Shown here piece by piece: positions 21,511 to 31,073 of a stretch of 64,000 nt of DNA. Position 1 is the first letter of the stretch; each line of letters starts with the position of its first letter. Source of the DNA: Saprolegnia diclina VS20 (taxonomy: Eukaryota > Oomycota > Saprolegniomycetes > Saprolegniales > Saprolegniaceae); assembly GCF_000281045.1 (NCBI RefSeq), contig NW_008246079.1:554230-618229 (forward strand). The letters run 5' to 3'. A program made the translations under genes and the position numbers. Below the pieces are notes generated by a model. That model worked only from the letters and a program-made list of their open reading frames with translations. It did not search any database and was not told where the DNA came from.

Positions 21511-21591
21511 CTATGTATGCGACGTCTACGTGCAATAACGAAGATAACGCGGACCACGTTCGTATATATTTACAATATATAGTCTATTTTT

Positions 21592-24500
21592 CTATAATGC
21601 GTTGAGCGGCAAACAACGATGGTACGGATGAAAGGCGCTGCGTTTTGGCGCTGGAATCACGAGGAAGCGCCACATCTTGACGTCGAGGATGTACACATTT
21701 TGGCCAAAGGAAAGCGAGAGAATCCCAGCCATGGCGGCGCTCGCTGTGTCCAAAAAGTACTCGTGCTCGTACTTGTACAGCTCGAGAATGTAAAAGCTCT
21801 GCGCATTCAGCGCCAGCGTCGGCACGTCGTTCTTTGGTAAATACGGGCGCACGAGTCTCTCGGCCACATAGCAGCCAAAGACGCAGCCAAACGCAATCCC
21901 CACTGCCGTCAAGACGCGCGAGAGACTCCCTAAATGGACGACACCGCTCACGCAGACAAGAGCCGCATCCATGTCGACAAAGGCACACGTGCGTTGGAGC
22001 TGCGCACTCTGCGCCAGCGGCGACAGCAGTGTCCAGAAGAAGGTCACGCCCCACGCGAGCAGCGAGCTTTTGAACGCATAGTACGGCGTGTACTGATGCG
22101 TGACGCAGCTAAAGACGTCGTTGAGGACATAGACGAGCCACGTGCTCTCGGCCGACGCCAGCAACACCTTGAACCACGGCAGATGCGGCGACGCAAAGTG
22201 TGTGCCGGCGCCCAGTCGCACGAGCGTGAGCGTCGCCGTGTTGAGGAGGCAGAGGGCCGTGACGCTACGCACGATGAGGAAGCTCCGGCCGACCCAGACC
22301 ATGCCCACGATGCGGTTAAGCTCAAAGAGGTTGAGGCCTTCGACGACGCCGCGCATGTGGAGTGTGTAGAGCAGCATGAGGCCCGCAATGGCAATCAGGA
22401 CCCCGGAAATGTACTGTAAAATCGACTGCAAAAACGGTGCGTACGACGTGCGAATGACGCGTGGGTCCGGCGCCATCGAAAGCGGCTGCAGCGGTTGCGA
22501 GAGCGTGGTCAACGTGCCGTTGTCGCCCTGAAACGAGACGACCTCGCGCATGCCATTCGCCCACTCAAAGAGAAGAAGCCACGCATAGTAGTTCCACGGC
22601 CGGTCGTTCACCGCCAGCAAGTCGCTTTGCAATAGCGTCGCCATGTTCATGCTCGACATGTTGGGGTTCGCCATGTCCATGCCGGTGATGTTGAGGACGT
22701 ACTGAAGCAGCTGGACGTCAAGTGCTTGGACCGCCGTGTAGGCGCTAATAGCGAGTGGCGCGAGGTCGGTGAACGCGGCCGCATGCTGCTGCAGAAAGTT
22801 CTCGGCGACGGTATATTTGGCAACGCAGTCGCTGTCGAGGTACGTGTTGAGCGTGCAAATCGCGCGCCAGTCGACGTCCGGAGCTAAATGCAAGGTCGCG
22901 TTGAAGCCGAGGGTCGCAAAAAGCACGTGGTTGATCGAGGGCTCCATGTTGTCGGTCACAAACGTATTGCAAAAGCTCGCATCGGCAAACCCGACGCCAT
23001 AGCCCATAAAGAATGGACCGCCGACTTGGTTGACGGGGCAAAAAATATTGCCGCCGACCGCGATGATCGTCATCGGAGTCGCGAGCCAAAGCGACGGCAC
23101 TGCAATGACGAGCGGCGACGTCGGAATACTGAGGTAGCTGGCTTGGAGCATCGATGCATTGGCGCCTGTCGTGAGAATCGCGACGGCCGTGAGAAGACCA
23201 CGGTACAGCTGGAGCACTGGCGTTGGGCAGAGGACGTAGAGCATGTCGACAGCGTTAAAAGGACCGAGCGCGGCCGACAACGCGACATAGCCCCCTTGCA
23301 GCGGCGCGGACAGCGTCAAGTTGTCAACGAGCAGGTCCTGGCGACTTTTGTTGGTAAACGCAAAGTGCGGACTGGACCGGAGCAGACTCAAGCCACCAAT
23401 GACTGTCTGGTTGCTACGACCAATGGCCCAGAGATCGCTGGCAAAGCCCCAGTACATGACCATGGAGGTTTGTCGCGTCGGATGAAACGACGCTGCGACT
23501 TGCGCCAGGGGCAAGGGAAAGCGCAGGTCGAGCGCATTCTCAACGAGAAGGCTATCGTCAAACCCGATCGTCTTGTAGTTTTGCCACTGCAGTGTAAACT
23601 CCGAGACATTGGCGCGGCGCCAGAGTGCCACTTCGTCCGCAACCTCGTTGGTCACACGTGTGGTCTGCTGAAGCCACGCTTTGCCGTAGCTGCTGCGCCC
23701 GACCTCGGTGACGATACCAGAAGCAAATGCGTCGCCCCAGCACGAGTCGAACGCGTCCCAGTCATGCACATTGCGCAGAGCGGTTTCGAGAAAGACGGCG
23801 CCGTTGCGGGTCATGTGGCGACAGCGCTCTTGGCGCTTGGCCGTGCTCGCCATCTCCCAGACGCGGCCCAAGTCGAGGTAGCAGTACTGCGTCGCCATCC
23901 ACGGAAGCTGGCACGGGTGCATCGCCCGTAGCCCTGTGATCGCCGCCTCCAACGTACTCACGTTTGGGTGGAAGAGCGCGCGGCGGGTGGCGGTGGCCGC
24001 CGACATGAGCGCGCTCGGCTGGGACCCGTCGTACGCGGTAAAATAATCAATGTGCTTGGTGCTCTCGAGCTCGAGGAGAGACGAGGGGCCCACGAGAAGC
24101 TCGGCGTTGACACGCGTCGCAAGAAACGCGTAGGCCCCCGAGGTGTTGAAGTTGGCCCAGAAAAAATCGTTGGCCATGTAGTCGGCAGCGATCGAGAGGT
24201 ATGCGACGTTGCTGACGAGCGTGCAGCCAATGTACACAAGGCCCGCGGCCAGGATGAAGGGCGCGGCTTTGGCCACGCGCGACGCCGTGGCTTGGTGCTT
24301 GAACAGGATCGGCGAACCGTTGTTGGTCGTCGGCACCACCGTCAGCTTTTGGATGCTTGCACACCGACCGGCGGGCACGAGCAGCCACAACTTGATGCTG
24401 AAGAGCTGCTGCCACCAGGGCAGCCAGAGGAGGCCACACATGGCGGCGGTCACATCGTCGAGCTTTTCGTGCGTCGGGAAGAGCTTGAGAACCATCGGCG

Positions 24501-26835
24501 GCAAGAGCAGCGGCGGTTGCTCGTGCGACTGCAACGACTCGCGACACAAAAAGGAGCCAACGGTGGCGACAAGGACACTGCCGAGCTGAACGCCAAGAAT
24601 CATGAGCACGCGGGTACAGCTGCCAATACGGACGCTCCCAGCCTCGCAGTGGAGGGCCATGTCCATGTCGGTCGCGGTACATGCATGCGCAATGCTGGCC
24701 TCGATCGACACGGGCGACGCGACGTCGAGGAGCACGATGACGCACCACGCTGCACCGGCGGTCCACTTGTGTAAGGACTCGAGCAGGATCGGGTGCAAAC
24801 ACTCTTGCGCGACAAACAACAGCCAGAGCGTCTCGCCCGCGAGGAACATGCTCGTCCACAGCGACCGGTGGTCCTGCACGAGGGTGCGCGTCGCGCCCTG
24901 CGTCCATGGCACGACCGGGGCGCTCGACAAGCACACGGCTGCGAGAAGCGCACGCACAAAGAGAAGGCCCCAGTTGAGGTAAATCGACGACGAGATCCGG
25001 TGAAAATGGAACCAGTGGGGCGTGCACTGCGCCCGACCGAGCGTATATAGCACTAGAATGATGCTCGCCACGAGCACGAGCACGACGGACGTGAGGAGTG
25101 CCGAGTACCAGAGGTACGCGCCGACGCTCGCACTCGTGATGGCGCTCCGGGGCGCGACCACGGCCGGATACGCCGCCGACATGAGCCGTAGGGTGCCATG
25201 GTCACCTTCAAACGCGACCACTTCGCGGTTGCCGTGTGCCCAGTCGTAGAGGCTGAGCCACCCAAAGGGCGCCCACACATTGTCATCGTCCAACAGCGGC
25301 TGTGTCGCGAGCGATATGTTGTTGGGGTGGGTCATCGGGGCGAGAAACTGAGCGATCGACACGGCCCAGTCCTTGGCGTCGTCGGGTACGCGAAGGGTGG
25401 ACGGTGTGAACTGCGACAAAGCGTGTAGCGTGCGGGCGACAGCGATGGCGCACGTCGGTGCTTGGTGTGCACAGAACGCGGACGACGATGCTAGCGGCGT
25501 CAGCGATGCAGCAAAAAGCCCGCTAAAGGGCGTCCACGAATACGTCAACGGCAGCTGGACGACACACGCGTCATCAAAAGCGAACGACTCTTGGATCAGC
25601 GGCAGTGGGTTGCCGTAGCCGCAGAGCGGGCTGCCTCCGTACGACAAGTGGCCAGTCCATGCGACCGGCGCGGGGAGCACAGCGGTGGACGCAGGGACCA
25701 AGGCCATGGCAGTCGCAAACGTTGTGCTGTCTCGGAGCGTGTTCAAAACGTGCGTGTCGAATGCAGCCACAAGCGCTGTCAACGACGTTGGTGGCACGAT
25801 GTAGCGCAGACGAATGTTGGTGAGGAAATCGAGCGTCGCATGCAGAACGCGGTTCACAGGGCTAATGTTGCCGAGGAGGAAGAGCTCGACCATGGCCGGG
25901 TCCGTGTCGGCAAAGAAGCCTGGTGTGTTGCGCACGAGACTCATATTCGGCGCCATCATGAGTCCCATCAAGTCATATTGGAGCGTGCCGGTCAAGAAGG
26001 ACGTTGTCCAGTCGGGCAGGCCGCGCTGGACCGACGGAATCGACTTGATCATGAGCGGGTGGACAATGCCGAGGGCATTTACGATCCCGATGGATTCTTG
26101 GACCCCGATGCGCACGCGGTTCGAATACAAAAGCTGAAACGTGTCGATGTTGCTCTGCTTCCAGACCGCAACTTCGTCGTCAACCGGAAGCCACGTATAG
26201 TGCTGGATACCACGCACGTAGGCACTGCCGGCCGGCGAACTCTGGCGGATCGGGTCGAAGAGGTACTTGTCGAGGTGGGTCGCGTCGTGGGCATACCACT
26301 CTTGAAAGGGAACATTGCGGAAGATTGTCTCCATGTACACGGCGCCGTTCTGGATATCGCGCTCGATGCAGCGGGCCATCGTGCGCTCCGAGGTCCCCAG
26401 CTCCCAAGCACGACCAAAGTCGACCCAGCAGTACTTGGCCGCGAGGTACTTGATCAAGGCCACGTCGAGCGCACGAAGACTGCGCACAGCAGCGACCGGC
26501 TTCGTCAAGTCGTCGTACAAGAGGCGGCGTCCGTAGCTGCTGGGCACCGTGTCTGAAAAGTCTGTCGGCAGCGAGAGCGAGAGGAGGTCGAGCGATCGAC
26601 CAACACGCGTGTTGAGCTGCGTGTTGAGAAGCGCAAGAAGCACACGGGACGTACCCTCGGTCGCAAAGCCCGTCCAAAAGTAGTCGTTGGCGACATACGG
26701 CGTAAAGAGCACGAGGCAGTAGAGACTCCAGCCCGTCGAGACGAGAACGTAGCCGAGGCCGACCCACTGCAGCAGTCGCGCGTACGAGCTGCGGCGCACG
26801 GGCACCTCAAACATGGTAGGGCTGCCGTGCTGCAT
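21592..26835 (-). CDS. Large multi-pass membrane protein built of two homologous halves
   Basis: One exon of 1,747 codons from the ATG at 26835. Each half has one N-terminal membrane helix (residues about 24-45 and 857-880), a long lumenal or extracellular region of about 500 residues, then a cluster of five or so helices (about 578-760, and the equivalent at the C-terminus). The halves align along their length: YVANDYFWTGF with YMANDFFWANF, KYCWVDFGRAWE with QYCYLDLGRVWE, IQNGAVYMETIFRNV with TRNGAVFLETALRNV, DWAHGNREVVAFEGDHGTL with EWANGMREVVSFQGDNGTL. Several N-x-S/T sites lie in the loops. I do not recognise a characterised family and propose no function beyond a surface or endomembrane protein. 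Lack of introns in 5.2 kb is unlike most neighbours. Confidence 0.85.
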   Translation of the reverse strand: MQHGSPTMFEVPVRRSSYARLLQWVGLGYVLVSTGWSLYCLVLFTPYVANDYFWTGFATEGTSRVLLALLNTQLNTRVGRSLDLLSLSLPTDFSDTVPSSYGRRLLYDDLTKPVAAVRSLRALDVALIKYLAAKYCWVDFGRAWELGTSERTMARCIERDIQNGAVYMETIFRNVPFQEWYAHDATHLDKYLFDPIRQSSPAGSAYVRGIQHYTWLPVDDEVAVWKQSNIDTFQLLYSNRVRIGVQESIGIVNALGIVHPLMIKSIPSVQRGLPDWTTSFLTGTLQYDLMGLMMAPNMSLVRNTPGFFADTDPAMVELFLLGNISPVNRVLHATLDFLTNIRLRYIVPPTSLTALVAAFDTHVLNTLRDSTTFATAMALVPASTAVLPAPVAWTGHLSYGGSPLCGYGNPLPLIQESFAFDDACVVQLPLTYSWTPFSGLFAASLTPLASSSAFCAHQAPTCAIAVARTLHALSQFTPSTLRVPDDAKDWAVSIAQFLAPMTHPNNISLATQPLLDDDNVWAPFGWLSLYDWAHGNREVVAFEGDHGTLRLMSAAYPAVVAPRSAITSASVGAYLWYSALLTSVVLVLVASIILVLYTLGRAQCTPHWFHFHRISSSIYLNWGLLFVRALLAAVCLSSAPVVPWTQGATRTLVQDHRSLWTSMFLAGETLWLLFVAQECLHPILLESLHKWTAGAAWCVIVLLDVASPVSIEASIAHACTATDMDMALHCEAGSVRIGSCTRVLMILGVQLGSVLVATVGSFLCRESLQSHEQPPLLLPPMVLKLFPTHEKLDDVTAAMCGLLWLPWWQQLFSIKLWLLVPAGRCASIQKLTVVPTTNNGSPILFKHQATASRVAKAAPFILAAGLVYIGCTLVSNVAYLSIAADYMANDFFWANFNTSGAYAFLATRVNAELLVGPSSLLELESTKHIDYFTAYDGSQPSALMSAATATRRALFHPNVSTLEAAITGLRAMHPCQLPWMATQYCYLDLGRVWEMASTAKRQERCRHMTRNGAVFLETALRNVHDWDAFDSCWGDAFASGIVTEVGRSSYGKAWLQQTTRVTNEVADEVALWRRANVSEFTLQWQNYKTIGFDDSLLVENALDLRFPLPLAQVAASFHPTRQTSMVMYWGFASDLWAIGRSNQTVIGGLSLLRSSPHFAFTNKSRQDLLVDNLTLSAPLQGGYVALSAALGPFNAVDMLYVLCPTPVLQLYRGLLTAVAILTTGANASMLQASYLSIPTSPLVIAVPSLWLATPMTIIAVGGNIFCPVNQVGGPFFMGYGVGFADASFCNTFVTDNMEPSINHVLFATLGFNATLHLAPDVDWRAICTLNTYLDSDCVAKYTVAENFLQQHAAAFTDLAPLAISAYTAVQALDVQLLQYVLNITGMDMANPNMSSMNMATLLQSDLLAVNDRPWNYYAWLLLFEWANGMREVVSFQGDNGTLTTLSQPLQPLSMAPDPRVIRTSYAPFLQSILQYISGVLIAIAGLMLLYTLHMRGVVEGLNLFELNRIVGMVWVGRSFLIVRSVTALCLLNTATLTLVRLGAGTHFASPHLPWFKVLLASAESTWLVYVLNDVFSCVTHQYTPYYAFKSSLLAWGVTFFWTLLSPLAQSAQLQRTCAFVDMDAALVCVSGVVHLGSLSRVLTAVGIAFGCVFGCYVAERLVRPYLPKNDVPTLALNAQSFYILELYKYEHEYFLDTASAAMAGILSLSFGQNVYILDVKMWRFLVIPAPKRSAFHPYHRCLPLNAL
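21595..24267 (-). repeat. Second half of the duplicated membrane protein
   Basis: Residues about 857-1747, homologous to the first half with the same order of membrane helices and conserved blocks; boundaries approximate. Confidence 0.75.
24346..26766 (-). repeat. First half of the duplicated membrane protein
   Basis: Residues about 24-830 of the 1,747-residue protein, homologous to the second half; boundaries approximate. Confidence 0.75.
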
Positions 26836-27572
26836 TTGTCTGTATCACTGACAAGCCAAAGAACTACTCGATCTCCGCAAATGTGCAAACTGGGAAAGTA
26901 CGTTTTTAGAAAGTACAATTCGTGGATATGCAATGAGACAGAAATAGCCTCAAAACCACCACCGCAGCAATCATGCCGAGCCGTCGAGATGGTCGGCGAC
27001 GGAAGCATTCTTCTAGGAGCTACAAGTATGCCTCGCGTTTCGCGGGGCATGTTGGTACGATCGAAACAGCGCATCGTTACGAGAGCGACAGGCTCAAGTT
27101 CGCGCGCTCTTCGCCTCGGGGGTTTCGTTTTCTTATTGGTGCCACCCAGGGATGTGTATGGAAGGCATTTTGTGCCGCCTACGATCTGAATTGCAACATA
27201 TTGATGGCGCCATCAACCTCGGCTGTCAAGGACACCGACCCGAGTCGTGCCGCGCGTGCCTTCCACCCGTGCCTTGCAGTCTCTGGTTCACTGAATGAGT
27301 CGTTGTACTTGATGGACGACCTGGGTGAGGAAGACTCTCATGTTGTCATGCGGGCGCAGCTTTGACACCACAAGTCTTTGATCACGCCATGCCTCGTGGC
27401 TATAAGCACGAAACCGGCAACTGTTTGCGACTGCGTGTTAGACTCGTACTCAGCGGTATCAACTAAACCACATTGTGTTTTGATTCAACGTTAGAAGTGG
27501 GCTACACAACACGCTCGCCGCCGAAGCGGGTGGACGCGAGCTGCTCGAGTGCAAGGGACATGCAGCGGCCAT
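26836..27572. other. Intergenic region
   Basis: 737 bp upstream of the large membrane-protein gene and downstream of the GFA gene. AT-rich near 26870-26950, a probable promoter for the minus-strand gene. A plus-strand ATG frame of 130 codons at 26973-27365 has no motif and is not called. Confidence 0.4.
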
Positions 27573-28118
27573 TTAGTGGTGGTACTTCTCCGGTACTGTC
27601 TTGTCCGAGCCACCAAACGCAGCGGGCAAGTCGACGTACTTGGGCAAGCCGTCGAGAACGTTCGTGTTGCCCGAGGTGTAAAAGATGTGCATCGCTGGCG
27701 CAAAACCCGGCGCGATCTTACCGTCCGGGCCGTGGTTTGGGCTCGTGAACGAATCGTTGTAGATCGCCTTGTGGTTCAGATGGTGCAAGTGCGCATACAC
27801 CTTGGACGAACAAATCTTGCACGAGAAGCGCTCTTCGCGGCCGGTCGTGTGGCTCACGATGTGGTCATGGCCCTTCGTGACCGAGAGCGCGTCGACATCA
27901 AAGCCCGCGAGCGACGCGTAGGACGCGCTGAGCGCTCGGCGGCACTGCGAGCAGTGGCAGTTGACAACCCACTTTGGCGCTGTCGTCGTCGCCACTTGGC
28001 ATGCGCCGCAGAGGCACGACGCCTTGCAGCCCGTGGACGTACCAAGGCCGCGACACGTCGCGCGGTAGACGGGCAGGCGAGAGGCGTGCGCTGTGCGAAA
28101 GGCGCGAGCGAGCATCAT
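27573..28118 (-). CDS. GFA/CENP-V family zinc protein, probably mitochondrial
   Basis: Single exon, 181 residues. Zinc-ligand motifs of the glutathione-dependent formaldehyde-activating (GFA) fold are in order: CLCGAC (residues about 35-40), NCHCSQCRRALSA (about 53-65) and CKIC (about 99-102). The family binds two zinc ions in a beta-rich fold; some members act on S-hydroxymethylglutathione or related thiols, many have no known substrate. The first 25 residues are Arg/Ala/Ser-rich without acidic residues, as in a mitochondrial targeting peptide. A second ATG lies one codon inside; the outer was used. Substrate is unknown. Confidence 0.85.
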   Translation of the reverse strand: MMLARAFRTAHASRLPVYRATCRGLGTSTGCKASCLCGACQVATTTAPKWVVNCHCSQCRRALSASYASLAGFDVDALSVTKGHDHIVSHTTGREERFSCKICSSKVYAHLHHLNHKAIYNDSFTSPNHGPDGKIAPGFAPAMHIFYTSGNTNVLDGLPKYVDLPAAFGGSDKTVPEKYHH

Positions 28119-28354
28119 GATGGCGCTGTGGTGATTTGGATATGAGGACGATCGGAAGATCGCAAATATCGAAGTCCGGATAGGGTGTCCGGATGAGGCA
28201 CAGCAACTTCAACTTCAACGTGTCCAACAAGATCTCAGTGCTGGGCAGAGTCCCCGAGTCCAGTAAGTTAGTACATTTGTAGTATACATGTATTACACAA
28301 CGTTGGAGCAAACGAAGCTTTCTCCATATATCTATACTATAGGATAGAGCGAGA

Positions 28355-29821
28355 CTACGGCGTGGTCTTTTGCGGGTATGCGGAATTCTTCATCTTGGCC
28401 GCGTCGAGGCTGATGCCCATGTGGGTGTTGAACCCGAGCGGGCACATCTTGGCCTTGATCTCGGTGAGCACTTGGTTGGCGTACTTGGTCATCGTGCACT
28501 GCAGCCATACGTTGTGGCGCTTGGTCTGTAGGTCCCGCTCCGACAAGCCCAACGTCGCTAGCTTGGTCCACTCGGTGGCTGGCGGCACTTCAAGCAGCAT
28601 GCTGTCGCACTCGGTAAGGTCCGTCGGCAGCCGATGCTTGGTGTACCAGTAGCCAGAATGAATATCGTCGCCGGCACCATAGTACATGGCGTAATGGATG
28701 CCGATCGGCGGGTCTTCGGGCAGCACCATATCGAACGGGTCCGCGCACGGGTTGGGGGTCGACGGCGGGAGGAAATCCCAGTGCTCCGTATTGTGAAAGC
28801 TGCACGTCGCGGGTCCCAAGTGCTTGAGCAGCGTGTGTTTGATGCCTTGGTTGGCGGCCGCGGCGCCATAGGCGTACATCTCGACCATCCAGTCGTCTTG
28901 GTACTGCCGGCCTTTGACGGTGAAGGCTGCATAGTCGTCGACAAACCGATGCCAGTCCGAGCGCGTCATGATGTACGGCGTGCCCGCGGGCTCGTAAAAC
29001 TCGAATGCATCCGCGGACGAGACGTTGGCGCACGGTCCGCTGCCGCACACGAGCTGCTTCATCGTCGCGTTGTGGTCGTTGAACCAGCGACCCCCGAGAA
29101 AAGCCTTCATGTTTTGAGCGAGCGCAACACCGTCGGCGACCGTGTCGGTGATGTCGGACGCGTTGCGCAGCGTCGTGTTTTGGTAATACGGGCCCCACGA
29201 GGCGCCCAAGTTGATGCGGAGGGGCTTGAAGAGGACGTAGTCGGCGTCGATGAGTGCAATGGACAAGTTGTCCTGTCGCGCGCCGTGCTGCAAAAAGTGA
29301 CGCAGACCAAACGGCTTGTTGTACGCGACGTAGTGGTCTTTGCCTTGAAGTGCAAAGTCGGGTGCAAAGTGGTAGCGGAAATCGTAGTAGAACGTCGGTA
29401 GCGCCGAGAGCCGCACCATTTCGTCGGCGCTGCAGCCGTGAACAATCTCGGTCAATGGCCCGCGGTGACCCACGCGTGAGAGCGAGACCTGCAAGCTCGA
29501 CGAGAGAAAGTGACGCTTGCCTTGGTTGCAACTCGTTGTGAAAACAAGGTGCACATGCGTGTGCTCGTCCAGCGCCTGCGAGAGCGAGTACGTCTCGGGC
29601 GAAAGCTGTCGCTGCGGCGCGGCCATAAGCACGTCGGGCTCGGCGGCGGCCACAAGCATGTCGGGTACGATCGCGGGCTCGGCGGCGAGTGCGACGACGG
29701 GCAGTGGCAGCGATGACGACCGCGCCACCAAGTGAACTTCGAACGAGAAGACCATAAAGGCCAACGCAAACGCCATGAGGCCCGCGGTGGCGACGGCGGC
29801 GGTGCGCTTGGTGACGGTCAT
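28355..29821 (-). CDS. HPAT/SGT-like Golgi glycosyltransferase (hydroxyproline or serine O-glycosylation)
   Basis: Single exon, 488 residues. Type II membrane topology: a short basic N-terminus, one membrane helix at about residues 9-30, an Ala/Pro-rich stem, then the catalytic domain. The opening HVHLVFTTSCNQ, the block YNKPFGLRHFL, the acidic metal-site region ALIDADYVLFKPL (near residues 189-201) and the SDWHRFVDDYAAF and EMYAYGAAAANQGIKH stretches resemble hydroxyproline O-arabinosyltransferases and the related peptidyl-serine alpha-galactosyltransferases of plants and algae. These act in the Golgi or ER on extensin-like wall proteins. The sugar donor and acceptor here are inferred from the family only. 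Confidence 0.75.
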   Translation of the reverse strand: MTVTKRTAAVATAGLMAFALAFMVFSFEVHLVARSSSLPLPVVALAAEPAIVPDMLVAAAEPDVLMAAPQRQLSPETYSLSQALDEHTHVHLVFTTSCNQGKRHFLSSSLQVSLSRVGHRGPLTEIVHGCSADEMVRLSALPTFYYDFRYHFAPDFALQGKDHYVAYNKPFGLRHFLQHGARQDNLSIALIDADYVLFKPLRINLGASWGPYYQNTTLRNASDITDTVADGVALAQNMKAFLGGRWFNDHNATMKQLVCGSGPCANVSSADAFEFYEPAGTPYIMTRSDWHRFVDDYAAFTVKGRQYQDDWMVEMYAYGAAAANQGIKHTLLKHLGPATCSFHNTEHWDFLPPSTPNPCADPFDMVLPEDPPIGIHYAMYYGAGDDIHSGYWYTKHRLPTDLTECDSMLLEVPPATEWTKLATLGLSERDLQTKRHNVWLQCTMTKYANQVLTEIKAKMCPLGFNTHMGISLDAAKMKNSAYPQKTTP

Positions 29822-30470
29822 TTCACTTGTGGTGGTGGCGGGAACTGTCGTGGCAAGGGTTTCGCATTAATGTTACGTGGCCCTTCCGATTGGGTATTCG
29901 TACCCATCTGGTTTCTTGGGACTGTCTCAAGGAGACTGAGTGGCTGAAACGGCTCCTTAATGGTAAACGTCCAGGGATCGTTGTGAAGGATTGTTGGATT
30001 TGATTGAGACAGTATTAGGAAATGCATCGCCATGTCACAAACGCCTTGCCAGTCGGGCTTCTCGCAATGGCCCGTGCACGCGTGCGGCGCTCCAGCGGCT
30101 GGTGCGACGCAAGAGTCCTTGTGCGCAGGCCGCGACGGCCTGTAGAAAGCGCGACTACTTCGTACGACTGGGAAGCTCCACCTCAGATCAACTCTAACGT
30201 CGACGACTACATCAGGGCGTGTACCAGTCTGATATGTGTGGTGTGATGTAGTCCCAGCCACATAACAGTCGGGAGCACTGTTGGTCGCCCATCAAAGATT
30301 GCGCTGCGGGCACTAGGTGCGTCGCCACCCGTCAAGTGTCGTGTGCTCGTTGGCTTGCAAGTGGATACCGAACAACGTGCGTGTCGACCGTCAAACCTCG
30401 CGTCGATGGCTCTCGACCGTCCACATGGGTCGGCGGAAATACTTGGTGGAGATCGGTCGCTGGATAGCAT

Positions 30471-30520
30471 GGCTGGATACAAGGGATATAATAACAAGTT
30501 ATTATATCCCTTGGCTGGAT
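30471..30520. repeat. 15-bp perfect inverted repeat flanked by an 8-bp direct repeat
   Basis: AAGGGATATAATAAC at 30481-30495 and its exact reverse complement at 30498-30512, separated by two bases. GGCTGGAT occurs directly before (30471-30478) and directly after (30513-30520). A palindrome between short direct repeats looks like the footprint or relic of a small transposable element. Confidence 0.8.
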
Positions 30521-30654
30521 TGCACCGGGTCATCGACGGACCTCTGCGCTTAGACCCAATGAATGCGAAGACTATGTGTCATTAACGGGTTTTTCTCTTG
30601 ATGCAGCCGCTAATGCGTCCCAGTCGTGAGCGTTGAGTTCTAGTACCGGCTACA

Positions 30655-30681
30655 TCAAGGGAATAAATTATATTCCCTTGA
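30655..30681. repeat. 11-bp perfect inverted repeat
   Basis: TCAAGGGAATA at 30655-30665 and TATTCCCTTGA at 30671-30681 with five bases between. It shares the outer AAGGGA/TCCCTT with the palindrome 170 bp upstream. Confidence 0.75.
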
Positions 30682-31073
30682 GCTGCAATTCTTCTCTCAA
30701 TTGCGCAGTGGGAGACGCACAAGGAAAACCCAACTGCGGCCGGGCATCAGTCCCGGCGGTGGCAAAGACAAGCCAGGACGAGCATTGCTCCCACTCTAAA
30801 TACGTCTCGACGCTGATTGCATGCTGCGTCGTCCGTAGTCGTGTGCACATGACAATGGTCGAAGTTGGCTTCTTGGCGCCAATTATTGTCTGCACTGGGG
30901 ATCTGCTTGGGGATTGCAAGGCTGATCGGCAATCTCAGTTGCGTGACCCATATTCCTTAGAGGTTTTTCATGTGCACCAATCTCGCAGCTTGAAACCACG
31001 GAAAGACGGTCACTTGACCGCCACCTTGGATGATGCGCTGGCGTGAGTAACTACGTTGGGGCAACCAAGTGCA

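Larger units (their letters stand above)
19887..21591. other. Region between gap and large membrane-protein gene
   Basis: About 1.7 kb. It holds the short minus-strand frame 20025-20420 and, on the plus strand from about 20700 to 21500, several protein-like fragments in shifting frames, each listed separately. I could not splice the plus-strand fragments into one convincing gene. The last 100 bp are AT-rich. Confidence 0.4.
29822..31073. other. Intergenic region with two perfect inverted repeats
   Basis: 1.25 kb between divergent gene starts. It contains the two hairpins described separately (30471-30520 and 30655-30681). A frame at 30633-31046 begins only with TTG and is not called. No other gene seen. 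Confidence 0.5.

Noticed and set aside
26973-27365. 130-codon plus-strand ORF before the large membrane-protein gene
   Set aside because: No motif, no partner exon, and it lies in the probable promoter; could be a small gene but there is nothing to support it.
30633-31046. 137-codon plus-strand ORF
   Set aside because: Begins with TTG, contains the hairpin at 30655 and overlaps the promoter of START-FYVE gene 1.
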